From Chersky-840 sp035532735 (GTDB lineage Bacteria > Actinomycetota > Acidimicrobiia > Acidimicrobiales > UBA8190), in contig DATKQM010000003.1 of the NCBI GenBank assembly GCA_035532735.1, positions 1 through 48,218 of the forward strand: DNA of 48,218 nt, written 5' to 3'. The notes under the pieces were generated by a model. That model was not told where the DNA came from, ran no database searches, and was given only the letters and a program-made list of their open reading frames with translations. The translations under genes and the position numbers were made by a program. Shown here piece after piece: positions 41,614 through 48,218 of this stretch. Position 1 is the stretch's first letter; every line of letters starts with the position of its first letter.

Positions 41614-42240
41614 TGGCTTCCCCGTGTCATCAGCACCCAGCGTAGGGGGAGGGTGTTGTCCGACGAGCCCCCAGGGCCCTGCTCCAGTGATCTCAGTCGC
41701 ACCATCCTTTCCCAGCCGGTGCCCCGATATGCGGCGACCTCAATGGCGAACAGAAGTTCCAGGTCGGAGGGGTGAAATCCTTGATGACCAGGCGAGGTAA
41801 ACGGGATAACGAGTCGTGCCCACGACGATGAGGTGATTGACCACGTGGATCGTGGGTCGGTATCCGAACGGGAGGCACCGCTCCGACCCAGAGCCATGGG
41901 AAATCCCGAGACGGTCAAGCTGCGAGTCCCATTGTCCTGGAGCTGCGTCGGAACACTGACCGCCATACCCATCATCGGGAGTCCGCACTCTTCTTGCCCG
42001 TGCGCCGATCGTCACCATCAAACCCGTGACGTGGGCCAAGCGCTGGGGGACCGGGCTGTCTGCGAAATGGTGCGCCCTAAGTAGTCGAGTCCTTCCGCTC
42101 CAGTCACTCTGCGTCGACATCGCGCAACCCTGAGCGAAGGAGTCTTTCGACCTGGCCGGAAAGAACACATGAGCCCTGAGGATCGCAGGAGGGTCACCGT
42201 AGATTGAACTCAACATTTAAAACGAACAAACGGGGGGAAC
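41614..42240. other. 627-bp stretch without a recognised gene
   Basis: The left end holds the egtB promoter area (TACGCT, 25 nt before its ATG, plus the ribosome site). The right end is AT-rich (around ATTGAACTCAACATTTAAAA, 42203-42222) and belongs to the promoter and leader of the secreted-protein gene, with GGGGGG just before its ATG. In between are only frames with no likeness to known proteins; the longest (158 codons, minus, 41740-42216) lacks ordinary codon bias. It may be decayed coding DNA. Confidence 0.5.
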
Positions 42241-42909
42241 ATGATGTCTTTGGGAAATCGCAAAATTCTCATGGCAGTCGTTGCTTTGACGCTGCCTCTC
42301 GCTACGACGGTGGGCCTGGCAAGCGCCGCCTCGGCTAAGAAGGCCCCACCCAACCCTGAGACTTGCCACGTCTCGGCCGCGGTCGCCATCTCGCCACCGT
42401 TGTCTGTGAAGGGCCGCGTGGCAGCAAAGGGAAGCATCGGCACCACTACCGTCAACATCACCTACAGCAGCTGTGTGTTGGCCGCGGGAGCCTCGGGGGC
42501 ACACGCTGCCGCTGGGTTCACCAGCCACATCGTGGTCCAGACGAAGGCTGCCAAGGACAAGAACTACAAGACTGACGGCAACAGCAAGAAGTTGGACTAC
42601 CTTGGTCTGTGTGCGGCTTTCGCCAGCACCTCCACGTCCAAGTCCCTGGGCAAGGCCGTCAAGAACCTCCCCGTAGCGGGCGGTACGTTGAAGGGTGCCA
42701 AGGCTGCTGAGGGAACAGTGGGCAGCGAAGTCGGCTTCAACATCATCGGCACTGTCAAGCTCGGCAACTTCCCGACCGCCAGCAAGGGTGCGTCGATCGC
42801 TGCGGGGCTCGTCAACGACGCCAACAACACCAACCTGATCAGCGGGTGTCCGAGCGGACCGGTGAACACCATCGACATCGACCCGAGCACAAGCACCGCT
42901 ACGCTGTAG
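42241..42909 (+). CDS. Secreted hypothetical protein
   Basis: Not recognised. The 222-residue protein has a Sec signal peptide (basic NRK, then a hydrophobic stretch from about 9 to 25) with a cleavage site near ASAASA-KK (residues about 27-32). The mature part is rich in Gly, Ala, Thr, Lys and Asn and has four cysteines (ETCHV, SSCVL, GLCAA, SGCPS), likely two disulfides. It starts 6 nt after GGGGGG and ends before a strong hairpin terminator. This is probably an abundant cell-surface or secreted protein. Confidence 0.75.
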   Translation: MMSLGNRKILMAVVALTLPLATTVGLASAASAKKAPPNPETCHVSAAVAISPPLSVKGRVAAKGSIGTTTVNITYSSCVLAAGASGAHAAAGFTSHIVVQTKAAKDKNYKTDGNSKKLDYLGLCAAFASTSTSKSLGKAVKNLPVAGGTLKGAKAAEGTVGSEVGFNIIGTVKLGNFPTASKGASIAAGLVNDANNTNLISGCPSGPVNTIDIDPSTSTATL

Positions 42910-42939
42910 GAAAACAAGCACCGAACACAATCAGGCAGT

Positions 42940-42959
42940 CGCTGCCGGAAAAGGCAGCG
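42940..42959 (+). other. Small hairpin after the secreted-protein gene
   Basis: CGCTGCC and GGCAGCG form a perfect 7-bp stem with loop GGAAAA, 30 nt after the stop and 11 nt before the main terminator. It may protect the mRNA end. Confidence 0.5.
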
Positions 42960-42970
42960 GAGGAGCTGAT

Positions 42971-43006
42971 CGAGACGGGCGGGGCCAACTGGCCCCGCCC
43001 GTCTCG
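42971..43006 (+). terminator. Strong GC-rich hairpin terminator
   Basis: A perfect 16-bp stem (CGAGACGGGCGGGGCC with its complement) and a 4-nt AACT loop lie 61 nt after the secreted-protein stop. There is no T-tract, as is common in actinobacteria. Confidence 0.8.
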
Positions 43007-43039
43007 CTGTGCGGTCACCTGGTAGCCGGGTCTTACGCG

Positions 43040-43141
43040 GTCAACCCCATCACAGTCTCTTTGGGATCGGTGCATGTCGAGGATGCCGACGAAGGACTGC
43101 GAGATCGCGTTGACAGGCTTGCTCGAGGGGCCGGCAGCTGA
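43040..43141 (+). other. Possible remnant of a GGDEF-domain gene
   Basis: One frame reads VNPITVSLGSVHVEDADEG and then LRDRVDRLARGAGS before a stop. ITVSLG followed by an acidic loop resembles the end of GGDEF (diguanylate cyclase) domains, but no upstream part of such a gene is present. The match is weak. Confidence 0.2.
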
Positions 43142-43197
43142 TCTTCGGAGGATGTCGAGTAGCTGATGAGGACAAACACCAGGTCCGTCACCGGGGC

Positions 43198-43203
43198 TAT
43201 TCT
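43198..43203 (+). promoter_or_regulatory. -10 hexamer for tRNA-Ala
   Basis: TATTCT lies 12 nt before the first base of the tRNA. A clear -35 is not seen. Confidence 0.4.
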
Positions 43204-43215
43204 AGTTATCCCTCC

Positions 43216-43288
43216 GGGGGTGTAGCTCAGCTGGTAGAGCGCTACGTTCGCAACGTAGAAGTCGGCGGTTCGAGTCCGCTCACCTCCA
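43216..43288 (+). tRNA. tRNA-Ala, anticodon CGC
   Basis: A full cloverleaf of 73 nt. The acceptor stem GGGGGTG pairs with CACCTCC (one G-U), with discriminator A. The D-arm is GCTC-AGCTGGTA-GAGC, the anticodon arm CTACG-TTCGCAA-CGTAG (anticodon CGC, reading GCG), and the T-arm GGCGG-TTCGAGT-CCGCT. CCA is not encoded. The 3' half is the attachment site of the integrated element to the right. Confidence 0.95.
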
Positions 43289-44801
43289 CAAAATCCCCGT
43301 ATTCGAACTCCGACGTGGAGAAGAGCGTGTCGAATGGCTCATGACACGTGTAGCCCACGATCTTCCCGTCTCGGACCTCGATTCGCTGAAAGACGGCATG
43401 GTTAAACCGTCGCCGCGTCTGGGTCGAGGCCCGTGCGTATGCCTTGGCGCAATTGGTGGCGAAGCGCATGGCGATCTCCAGGATCTCTTGCCATTCCGCA
43501 AGGTGGGCGTCGGTCAGCGCAAGACGCTCCTCGGCCGCTCGGATGTCGGCACCGATCCGGGCCTGCTCGGTCTTGAGCACCGCGACGTCGATGGCTCCGC
43601 CGTAGTAGGCATCGAGCAGCTTGCGCCGCTCAGTCTCTGCCTTCGCCAGCTTGCCGGTCAGGAAATCGCGCTCCGCCGTGTTGCGGCGTTGACGAGAGGT
43701 GATCTCGATCTCCAACTTGTCGCGCACGGGGGTGAGCCAGTGCTCCGGTAGCTGCATCTTCTCGTAAAGCTCCTCGACCTGAGCCTCGAGGTCACCGGCC
43801 GCGACGTACGGCTCCTTGCACCCGGTCCGGTTCCGATTCTTCTGTCCCAGGCAGTAGAGGTACTCGTAGCGGCCCTTGGAGCGTTGCACCGAGAGGCCCC
43901 GACCGCACACCCCGCAAAAGAGCGTCCCCTTCAGGTAGTGGTTGTGGCGGCGTTCGCGCGTCCCGCGTGCCGAGCGTCCCGTCAGGACGTCTTGGACGCG
44001 GTCGAAGGTGGCCGCGTCGGTGAGGGGCTCGTGCAGTCCCGGGTACTCGACCCCGTTCCAAGACACGATGCCGACGTAGACCTTGTTGGCGAGAATGTCC
44101 GCTAGTCCCGAGACCCCGATCGGGCTTGGGGTGCGGTCACGGCGTGCCCGGTTGCGCAGCCCTCGGTGGGCCAGCTCTTGGGCAAGGCGTTCGATAGTCC
44201 ATTCGCCCGTGGCGTAGAGGGAAAAGGCGGCCGTGATATGTGGGGCGCGTTCGGGGTCACAGACGATGTAGGCGACCTGGCGGCCCCCGGTAATATCGCG
44301 GACGTTTGTGTAGCCAAGCGGTGCGAAGTGGGGCCACCCGCCCATCTTGGCCTTCTGGACCATGCCCTTTTTGATCTCGCTGGCGAGGTTGGCCGAGTAG
44401 AACTCGGCCATCAGTGCATGGATCCCCTCGACCAGTCGTCCCGAGGCGCTCTCCTCGAGGTTCTCGGTCACCGACACGAGCGCCACACCCCGGCGGCGGA
44501 ACAGGGCACGAATGGCGACATGGTCCTCGAGGTTGCGCGCCAGGCGATCGATCTTGTGGACCACCACGGCGTCGACGTCGCCGTCCTCGGCGATGCGGGC
44601 CAGCATGGCCTGAAGCTGGCGGCGGTCGGCGGAGCGGGCCGACTCGCCCCGGTCGGCGTATTCGTCGACCAGTTCCCAACCCTGGTCGCGCACGTGGCGG
44701 GCGCAGGCCTCGCGCTGCGCCGGGATGGAGAACCCCTCTTCACCGAGCCCATTCTCGGCCTGCTCTTTGGTCGAGACGCGCAGGTAGATCACACAACGCA
44801 C
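43242..44801 (-). CDS. Large serine recombinase (site-specific integrase)
   Basis: A 519-residue large serine recombinase. The N-terminal resolvase domain has the nucleophile Ser10 (IYLRVSTKEQ) and DAVVVHKIDRLARN near 77-90; the recombinase domain follows (PLGYTNVRD, ADILANKVYVGIV); then a zinc ribbon (CGVCGRGLSV to YCLGQKNRNRTGC, about 298-330) and a coiled coil near 372-440. It starts at GTG 44801 behind GGGAGGG. The last residues (VSGLEPPTSTLRT) are read antisense through the 3' half of the tRNA gene and the stop lies in the anticodon stem. Confidence 0.93.
   Translation of the reverse strand: MRCVIYLRVSTKEQAENGLGEEGFSIPAQREACARHVRDQGWELVDEYADRGESARSADRRQLQAMLARIAEDGDVDAVVVHKIDRLARNLEDHVAIRALFRRRGVALVSVTENLEESASGRLVEGIHALMAEFYSANLASEIKKGMVQKAKMGGWPHFAPLGYTNVRDITGGRQVAYIVCDPERAPHITAAFSLYATGEWTIERLAQELAHRGLRNRARRDRTPSPIGVSGLADILANKVYVGIVSWNGVEYPGLHEPLTDAATFDRVQDVLTGRSARGTRERRHNHYLKGTLFCGVCGRGLSVQRSKGRYEYLYCLGQKNRNRTGCKEPYVAAGDLEAQVEELYEKMQLPEHWLTPVRDKLEIEITSRQRRNTAERDFLTGKLAKAETERRKLLDAYYGGAIDVAVLKTEQARIGADIRAAEERLALTDAHLAEWQEILEIAMRFATNCAKAYARASTQTRRRFNHAVFQRIEVRDGKIVGYTCHEPFDTLFSTSEFEYGDFVEVSGLEPPTSTLRT
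43254..43288. other. Probable attachment site (att) in the tRNA 3' half
   Basis: The recombinase frame runs into the tRNA from the element side, which is the pattern left when an element inserts at a tRNA 3' end and restores it. The exact crossover cannot be read because the other end of the element is outside the window. Confidence 0.55.
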
Positions 44802-45060
44802 CGACGCCCTCCCTTCTTCGGAGCCGGGGGTCGATGAGACCTCGATCCCGCCGGGAGTGCAAGTCGTTCGGTGTGGACTTCCTCGGCCAGAGCCAACAGC
44901 GCCCGGGCGAATCCCCCCAGCTCGCCGGCGGCTGGCGCCGCGGGCGCTTGCCGGCGCCCAGAGGCCGATATTGGGCCAGGTGGCCGACCTTGACCGAGCG
45001 GGCGGCTGTCGTCGCCACGTGGGCGCCTCTCGTGGCGCGCGTGGCCTTGCCGGGCCGGGC
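44802..45060. other. Gap with possible broken small gene
   Basis: On the minus strand one frame begins VATTAARSVKVGHLAQYRPLG (GTG 45018), and a second frame continues GELGGFARALLALAEEVHTE and then RLALPAGSRSHRPPAPKKGG up to a stop just inside the recombinase start. Each piece looks protein-like but they are out of frame, so this may be a small element gene with a frameshift near 44940, or chance. Confidence 0.3.
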
Positions 45061-45939
45061 TCAGGAGCGTTTCCCGGATGTGACCAGGTCGATGATGTGG
45101 CGACGAGGCCCGGTCGAGCCGATGGGCAGCCAGACCGCGCCCCCGGGGCCGGCAGCGATCCCGGTTGCCGCCGTGGCCACCGCCAATTCGGGCTGATCCA
45201 GCACCTTTCGAACCTCAGCCTCCCGACGAGCCGAGGGGAACCAGAACACCACCCACGGCGCCCATCCCGTGGCGTGCACCAGCTCCGAGTAGTCGGTCAG
45301 CTTGGCAGCCAGGCGAGCCAACGTCTCGGTGCCGCGGTCGTACTCCACGAAGAACTCCACCGCGGTGTTCCCGTGGCGCAACACGCCGAAGCCGTCGGGA
45401 CGAACAACCTCGCCCCACTCCGCTGCGCAGCGCCTCTCGGACCACCACTCGGCAAGTTCTGCATCGGGCTGGGCCCGTGCCCAGTGTGCCAGGGAGCAGA
45501 ACAGGCCGTTGGCTCCGAGCAGGTGGCTCAGGCGTTGGCTCTCAGCCAGCGCGAGTGCCCGGGTGTGGTGGAGCCCGGGGCGCGGCACCTCGATGCCGCG
45601 GTCGGCGGCCGCCACCTCGACGCCGAGGGTGCCGAGCACGTAGTGGTAGGGGTCAGAGCCAACCGGGCGGAAGTGGCGGAACCGGTCGAGAACACGCAGC
45701 CCGTAGAGAGCAGCAAGGCGGTGCCGCGCCGTGGTCACGTTATCGAAGCACAGGTCCGCGATTTGCCCCGTGGTGAGCACCCCGTGATCGAACAGGACCT
45801 GGCACAGCATCCGGTCCCTTGGGGTCAGCCGACGAGCTACGACAGCCACCAGATTTTGGTCACCACGTGGGTGACGGCCAGCCGGCCGGGACTGAGAGGG
45901 AACAGCAGAGCTCATTGATTCAGGAGTCGGGGTCATCAT
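45061..45939 (-). CDS. Replication-relaxation family protein
   Basis: A 292-residue protein like the replication-relaxation proteins of actinobacterial plasmids and ICEs. A winged-helix part (RRLTPRDRMLCQVLFDHGVL then TTGQIADLCF, about 36-65) is followed by HVLG-type core strands (YHYVLGTLGVEVAA), a DGFGVLRHGNTAVEFFVEYD nuclease-like strand with acidic residues near 208-222, and ATGWAPWVVFWFPS. It starts at ATG 45939 (or 45936) inside the end of the coupling gene, a 20-nt overlap. It probably helps nick or process element DNA. Confidence 0.85.
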   Translation of the reverse strand: MMTPTPESMSSAVPSQSRPAGRHPRGDQNLVAVVARRLTPRDRMLCQVLFDHGVLTTGQIADLCFDNVTTARHRLAALYGLRVLDRFRHFRPVGSDPYHYVLGTLGVEVAAADRGIEVPRPGLHHTRALALAESQRLSHLLGANGLFCSLAHWARAQPDAELAEWWSERRCAAEWGEVVRPDGFGVLRHGNTAVEFFVEYDRGTETLARLAAKLTDYSELVHATGWAPWVVFWFPSARREAEVRKVLDQPELAVATAATGIAAGPGGAVWLPIGSTGPRRHIIDLVTSGKRS

Positions 45940-48218
45940 GTGCCGGAGTCATGGGGCCAGCGACTTGGGTCTTTACCCACGGCGAACCCGGCAGCTCTGG
46001 TCGGCCCGGGGGCCTGCCCATCGAACTGCCGGGGGATCTGCCATGCGGAGAACTCGCGTCACCCTCGCTCTTGTGCGTACCACGTCTTCCCGAGAGCTTG
46101 CGGCGCAGGGACTCGTCGTGGCGGTCGGCCGGGTTTCGGCCGAAGCGGTGTCGTGCCACGGCGCGGATCTCCTCGGCGTGACCCTGCGGCTCAGGTGCCG
46201 GCTCGGTGCGCAGCGTGAAGGCGGGGGCCTCCTCCCAGTCGACGATGAGGCGCGCTGCGGCCTGATGAGCACCGAGGTGCGACAGGTCGTGGTCGGTGAG
46301 CTCAGGAGCGACATGGCGTTCCAAGGTCTTGGCGTCCTCGGGGGAGCAGTTGAAGAACACCTTGTTACGGGCATTGGCGGAGAGTGCATCGCGTAGCTCT
46401 CGGGGGAGCTGGGCGAGATGCTGGTGGGCCGCCACTACGGACAGTCGGTAGCCGCGGGCCTCGGCCAACATGTCGGTCATCGACCCCGGCAGGGTGAGGA
46501 AGTTCTGGCACTCGTCGAGGTAGAGGGTGGCGTCGACCCGGGCGTGCTGTTTCGTTCGTGCTCGAGCGGTGATGCTCTGCCACACCTTGGCCACCACGAA
46601 CGAGCCCAGCAAGCGACACGAGTCCTCTCCCAAGGTGCCCTTGGGGAGCCGGGCGAGGAGCAGCCCGCCATCGAGGACGTCCGTCCCGAGGTCGAAACTG
46701 GAGGTGGCCGAGCCGAGCACCGCGGCCACATAGGGCCGGGTGAGTACGACCCGGAGCTTGTTCATGACCGGACCGACCATCTGGGACTGGGCTGCCGGGC
46801 TCATCTTCTCGTAGGCGTCCCAGAACCCCCGCAGAGTGGAGTCGGTGAGGCGGCGGGTCGAGGCCGATCGGAAAACCGGTTCGGTCAGGAGTCGTGGGAT
46901 ATCAGCCAAGGTGGCGCCCGGGCGGTGCAAGGCGGTGAGCGCGGCCACGCGCAGCACGTCGTCGGTGCGTGGCCCCCAGTAGGCCTCGAAGAGGCGGTGG
47001 AAGATCCCGACCAGGTGGTCGACCGCCAGGTGGGGGTCGGCGGCATCGAGGACGTTCATGGCCGGTGGGGCTGCCGCGTCGTCGGGATCGAGGACCAACA
47101 CCCGACCGGCTACCTGGGTCGGGAGGCGGTCGATGATGTCGTCAACCAGGTCGCCCTTGGGGTCGACCACCACCGCGCCCCGCCCGGCGACCACATCGCC
47201 AAGGACGAGATTTGTGATGAGCGTCGATTTGCCCGAGCCGGTGGCGCCGAGGATGTGAAGATGCTGGCGGGCATCGACCACCGCCAGACCCACCCGACGT
47301 CGGTCGCCGACCTCGGCGTGCCCGAGGGTCTTGCCGGTTGTGCCGACCTCCGGTGGTGGAGCTACCGCGTGTGCACCGGCCCGGGACAGCCCGGCGACGC
47401 CTCGGTCTGTGGGCAGGTGGGCTAGGGCGGCCAATTCCGACACCGACACCAGATCGCCACGACCGAGGCTCCGAAAAGACAGCGAGCGCTGCGCCCGGGG
47501 GAGCCGGCGACGGGTGAGGTGGTTGCGCCCATCGAAGAGAGAGAAGGCCGCCACCAGACCCTGGGCGCTCGAACGCAGCCGGCGATGCGAGGCGCGACCC
47601 GTGCCCGGACCGGTGACGCCGTAGTGGACGGCAGCCTCGAAACACAGCATCGAGGACTTCTCGGTGATGGCCTTGATGTCGGCCGATCGGTTCGGATCAC
47701 CCGACAGGCTCGGCCTGTGCGGTATGCCCCTGGTCATCCAGAAGTCGATGAACCTGACGACCTTCGACATCGGCTGGCCGGTGCGCAGTGCGTTGGCGGC
47801 CTTGCGGCATCGACCGTATGGGCGGGGGGCGGCGGGGCGTGCGAGGACCTGGATCACCGCGGCGTCACTCGAATCGAGCCCCCCTGCGGCACCGAAGAGC
47901 ATTCGCAACGGATCGACCCGATAATCGCTCCGAATCGAGAACCACTCGGGTTCAGCCAGGCGCAGCTCGCCAGCCACCGGTCCCGCCCCGACCGGCAGCG
48001 GGGGCGATGTGGGAAGGATGTCGGTAACTGCGCCTGGCCACGCCGCCTCGGCCGCACGAGCAACACGGGCGGCCGGCACCTGGGGAGGCACCCAGATCCC
48101 GATGTGCAGCCGTCCCGCCAACCAAGTCAGTTCAAAGCTCACGTGCGGTCGACCCGCCAGCGCCGCCCACCGGGTCCGGCGCAAGATGCCATGCAGCGCG
48201 TTCCATAGCGCCTCAGCG
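45920..48218 (-). CDS. VirD4/TraG-like type IV coupling ATPase (5' end outside window)
   Basis: This ATPase would bring element DNA to the conjugation channel. At least 765 residues are visible; the frame stays open to the right edge (upstream residues AEALWNALHGIL), so the TTG at 48184 is not the start. An N-terminal region with no strong membrane helix is followed by Walker A LGATGSGKST, DPKGDLVDDI, Walker B LYLDECQNF and AHQHLAQLP with NARNKVFFNC, as in TraD/TraG and HerA-like coupling proteins. The tail is Pro/Gly-rich. Confidence 0.88.
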   Translation of the reverse strand, partial: AEALWNALHGILRRTRWAALAGRPHVSFELTWLAGRLHIGIWVPPQVPAARVARAAEAAWPGAVTDILPTSPPLPVGAGPVAGELRLAEPEWFSIRSDYRVDPLRMLFGAAGGLDSSDAAVIQVLARPAAPRPYGRCRKAANALRTGQPMSKVVRFIDFWMTRGIPHRPSLSGDPNRSADIKAITEKSSMLCFEAAVHYGVTGPGTGRASHRRLRSSAQGLVAAFSLFDGRNHLTRRRLPRAQRSLSFRSLGRGDLVSVSELAALAHLPTDRGVAGLSRAGAHAVAPPPEVGTTGKTLGHAEVGDRRRVGLAVVDARQHLHILGATGSGKSTLITNLVLGDVVAGRGAVVVDPKGDLVDDIIDRLPTQVAGRVLVLDPDDAAAPPAMNVLDAADPHLAVDHLVGIFHRLFEAYWGPRTDDVLRVAALTALHRPGATLADIPRLLTEPVFRSASTRRLTDSTLRGFWDAYEKMSPAAQSQMVGPVMNKLRVVLTRPYVAAVLGSATSSFDLGTDVLDGGLLLARLPKGTLGEDSCRLLGSFVVAKVWQSITARARTKQHARVDATLYLDECQNFLTLPGSMTDMLAEARGYRLSVVAAHQHLAQLPRELRDALSANARNKVFFNCSPEDAKTLERHVAPELTDHDLSHLGAHQAAARLIVDWEEAPAFTLRTEPAPEPQGHAEEIRAVARHRFGRNPADRHDESLRRKLSGRRGTHKSEGDASSPHGRSPGSSMGRPPGRPELPGSPWVKTQVAGPMTPAHDDPDS

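Larger units (their letters stand above)
43254..48218. mobile_element. Left end of an integrative (probably conjugative or mobilisable) element
   Basis: From tRNA-Ala rightward all genes lie on the minus strand and are element-type: VirD4/TraG-like coupling ATPase, replication-relaxation protein, serine recombinase. This matches actinobacterial ICE/IME layout. The right end is not in the window, so transfer genes beyond the coupling protein are unseen. Confidence 0.8.

Noticed and set aside
41740..42216. A 158-codon minus-strand open frame before egtB
   Set aside because: No likeness to known proteins, no ribosome site and poor codon bias; kept only as an uninterpreted stretch.
1..48218. CRISPR array or insertion sequence
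   Set aside because: No regularly spaced repeats of 25-40 bp and no transposase gene with terminal inverted repeats were found.

Overview
The window is about 48.2 kb of dense, high-GC bacterial DNA that reads like an actinobacterial chromosome, possibly near Acidimicrobiia; the taxon is inference. The signs are many GTG starts, short gene overlaps (GTGA, ATGA, TGATG), SUF iron-sulfur assembly with SufU, a LytR-CpsA-Psr protein, EgtB/EgtD and a tRNA without an encoded CCA. Many genes lack a Shine-Dalgarno site and instead carry a TANNNT-like -10 hexamer 6-7 nt before the start codon, which suggests leaderless mRNAs.

Left part (1-14.6 kb). The SUF system is split into two opposed blocks. The plus-strand block is sufB (cut by the window edge), a small Cys-containing protein, sufD, a Rieske ferredoxin and one sufC; an opposed crotonase gene sits inside it. 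The minus-strand block is a second, more canonical sufC, then sufS and sufU. Between the blocks lie a luciferase-like monooxygenase with an alpha/beta hydrolase, preceded by a palindromic operator candidate, and an LCP cell-wall ligase. A glycogen debranching enzyme and a Thr-rich lipoprotein follow.

Middle part (14.6-29.2 kb). This is mainly catabolism: an FGGY sugar kinase; a gamma-glutamylation type amine pathway (glutamine synthetase-like ligase, SDR, gamma-glutamyl hydrolase, aldehyde dehydrogenase); a SCO1-like copper chaperone divergent from a type II copper monooxygenase-like lipoprotein; a sirtuin; an MFS exporter with an acyl-CoA ligase; a succinate-semialdehyde-type dehydrogenase; and a membrane-anchored GT2 glycosyltransferase.

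Sulfur locus (29.8-36.1 kb). This is the most interesting region. On the plus strand cysH, a siroheme sulfite/nitrite reductase and an FrhB-like F420-binding iron-sulfur flavoprotein overlap end to end. The last two look like a split version of the archaeal F420H2-dependent sulfite reductase (Fsr). Divergent from them are wrecks of cysD and cysN, with many frameshifts and the GTPase domain deleted, followed by an intact siroheme-synthase gene. CysH also carries Thr at a [4Fe-4S] cysteine position. Sulfate activation appears dead here while sulfite reduction is preserved.

Right part (36-48.2 kb). An ABC ATPase, a membrane protein, a translin-like protein overlapping a D-threonine-aldolase-type enzyme, the ergothioneine genes egtB and egtD, and a secreted protein with a strong terminator lead to tRNA-Ala(CGC). 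An integrative element begins at this tRNA and runs off the right edge. It carries a large serine recombinase whose last codons lie antisense inside the tRNA gene, a replication-relaxation protein and a VirD4/TraG-like coupling ATPase.
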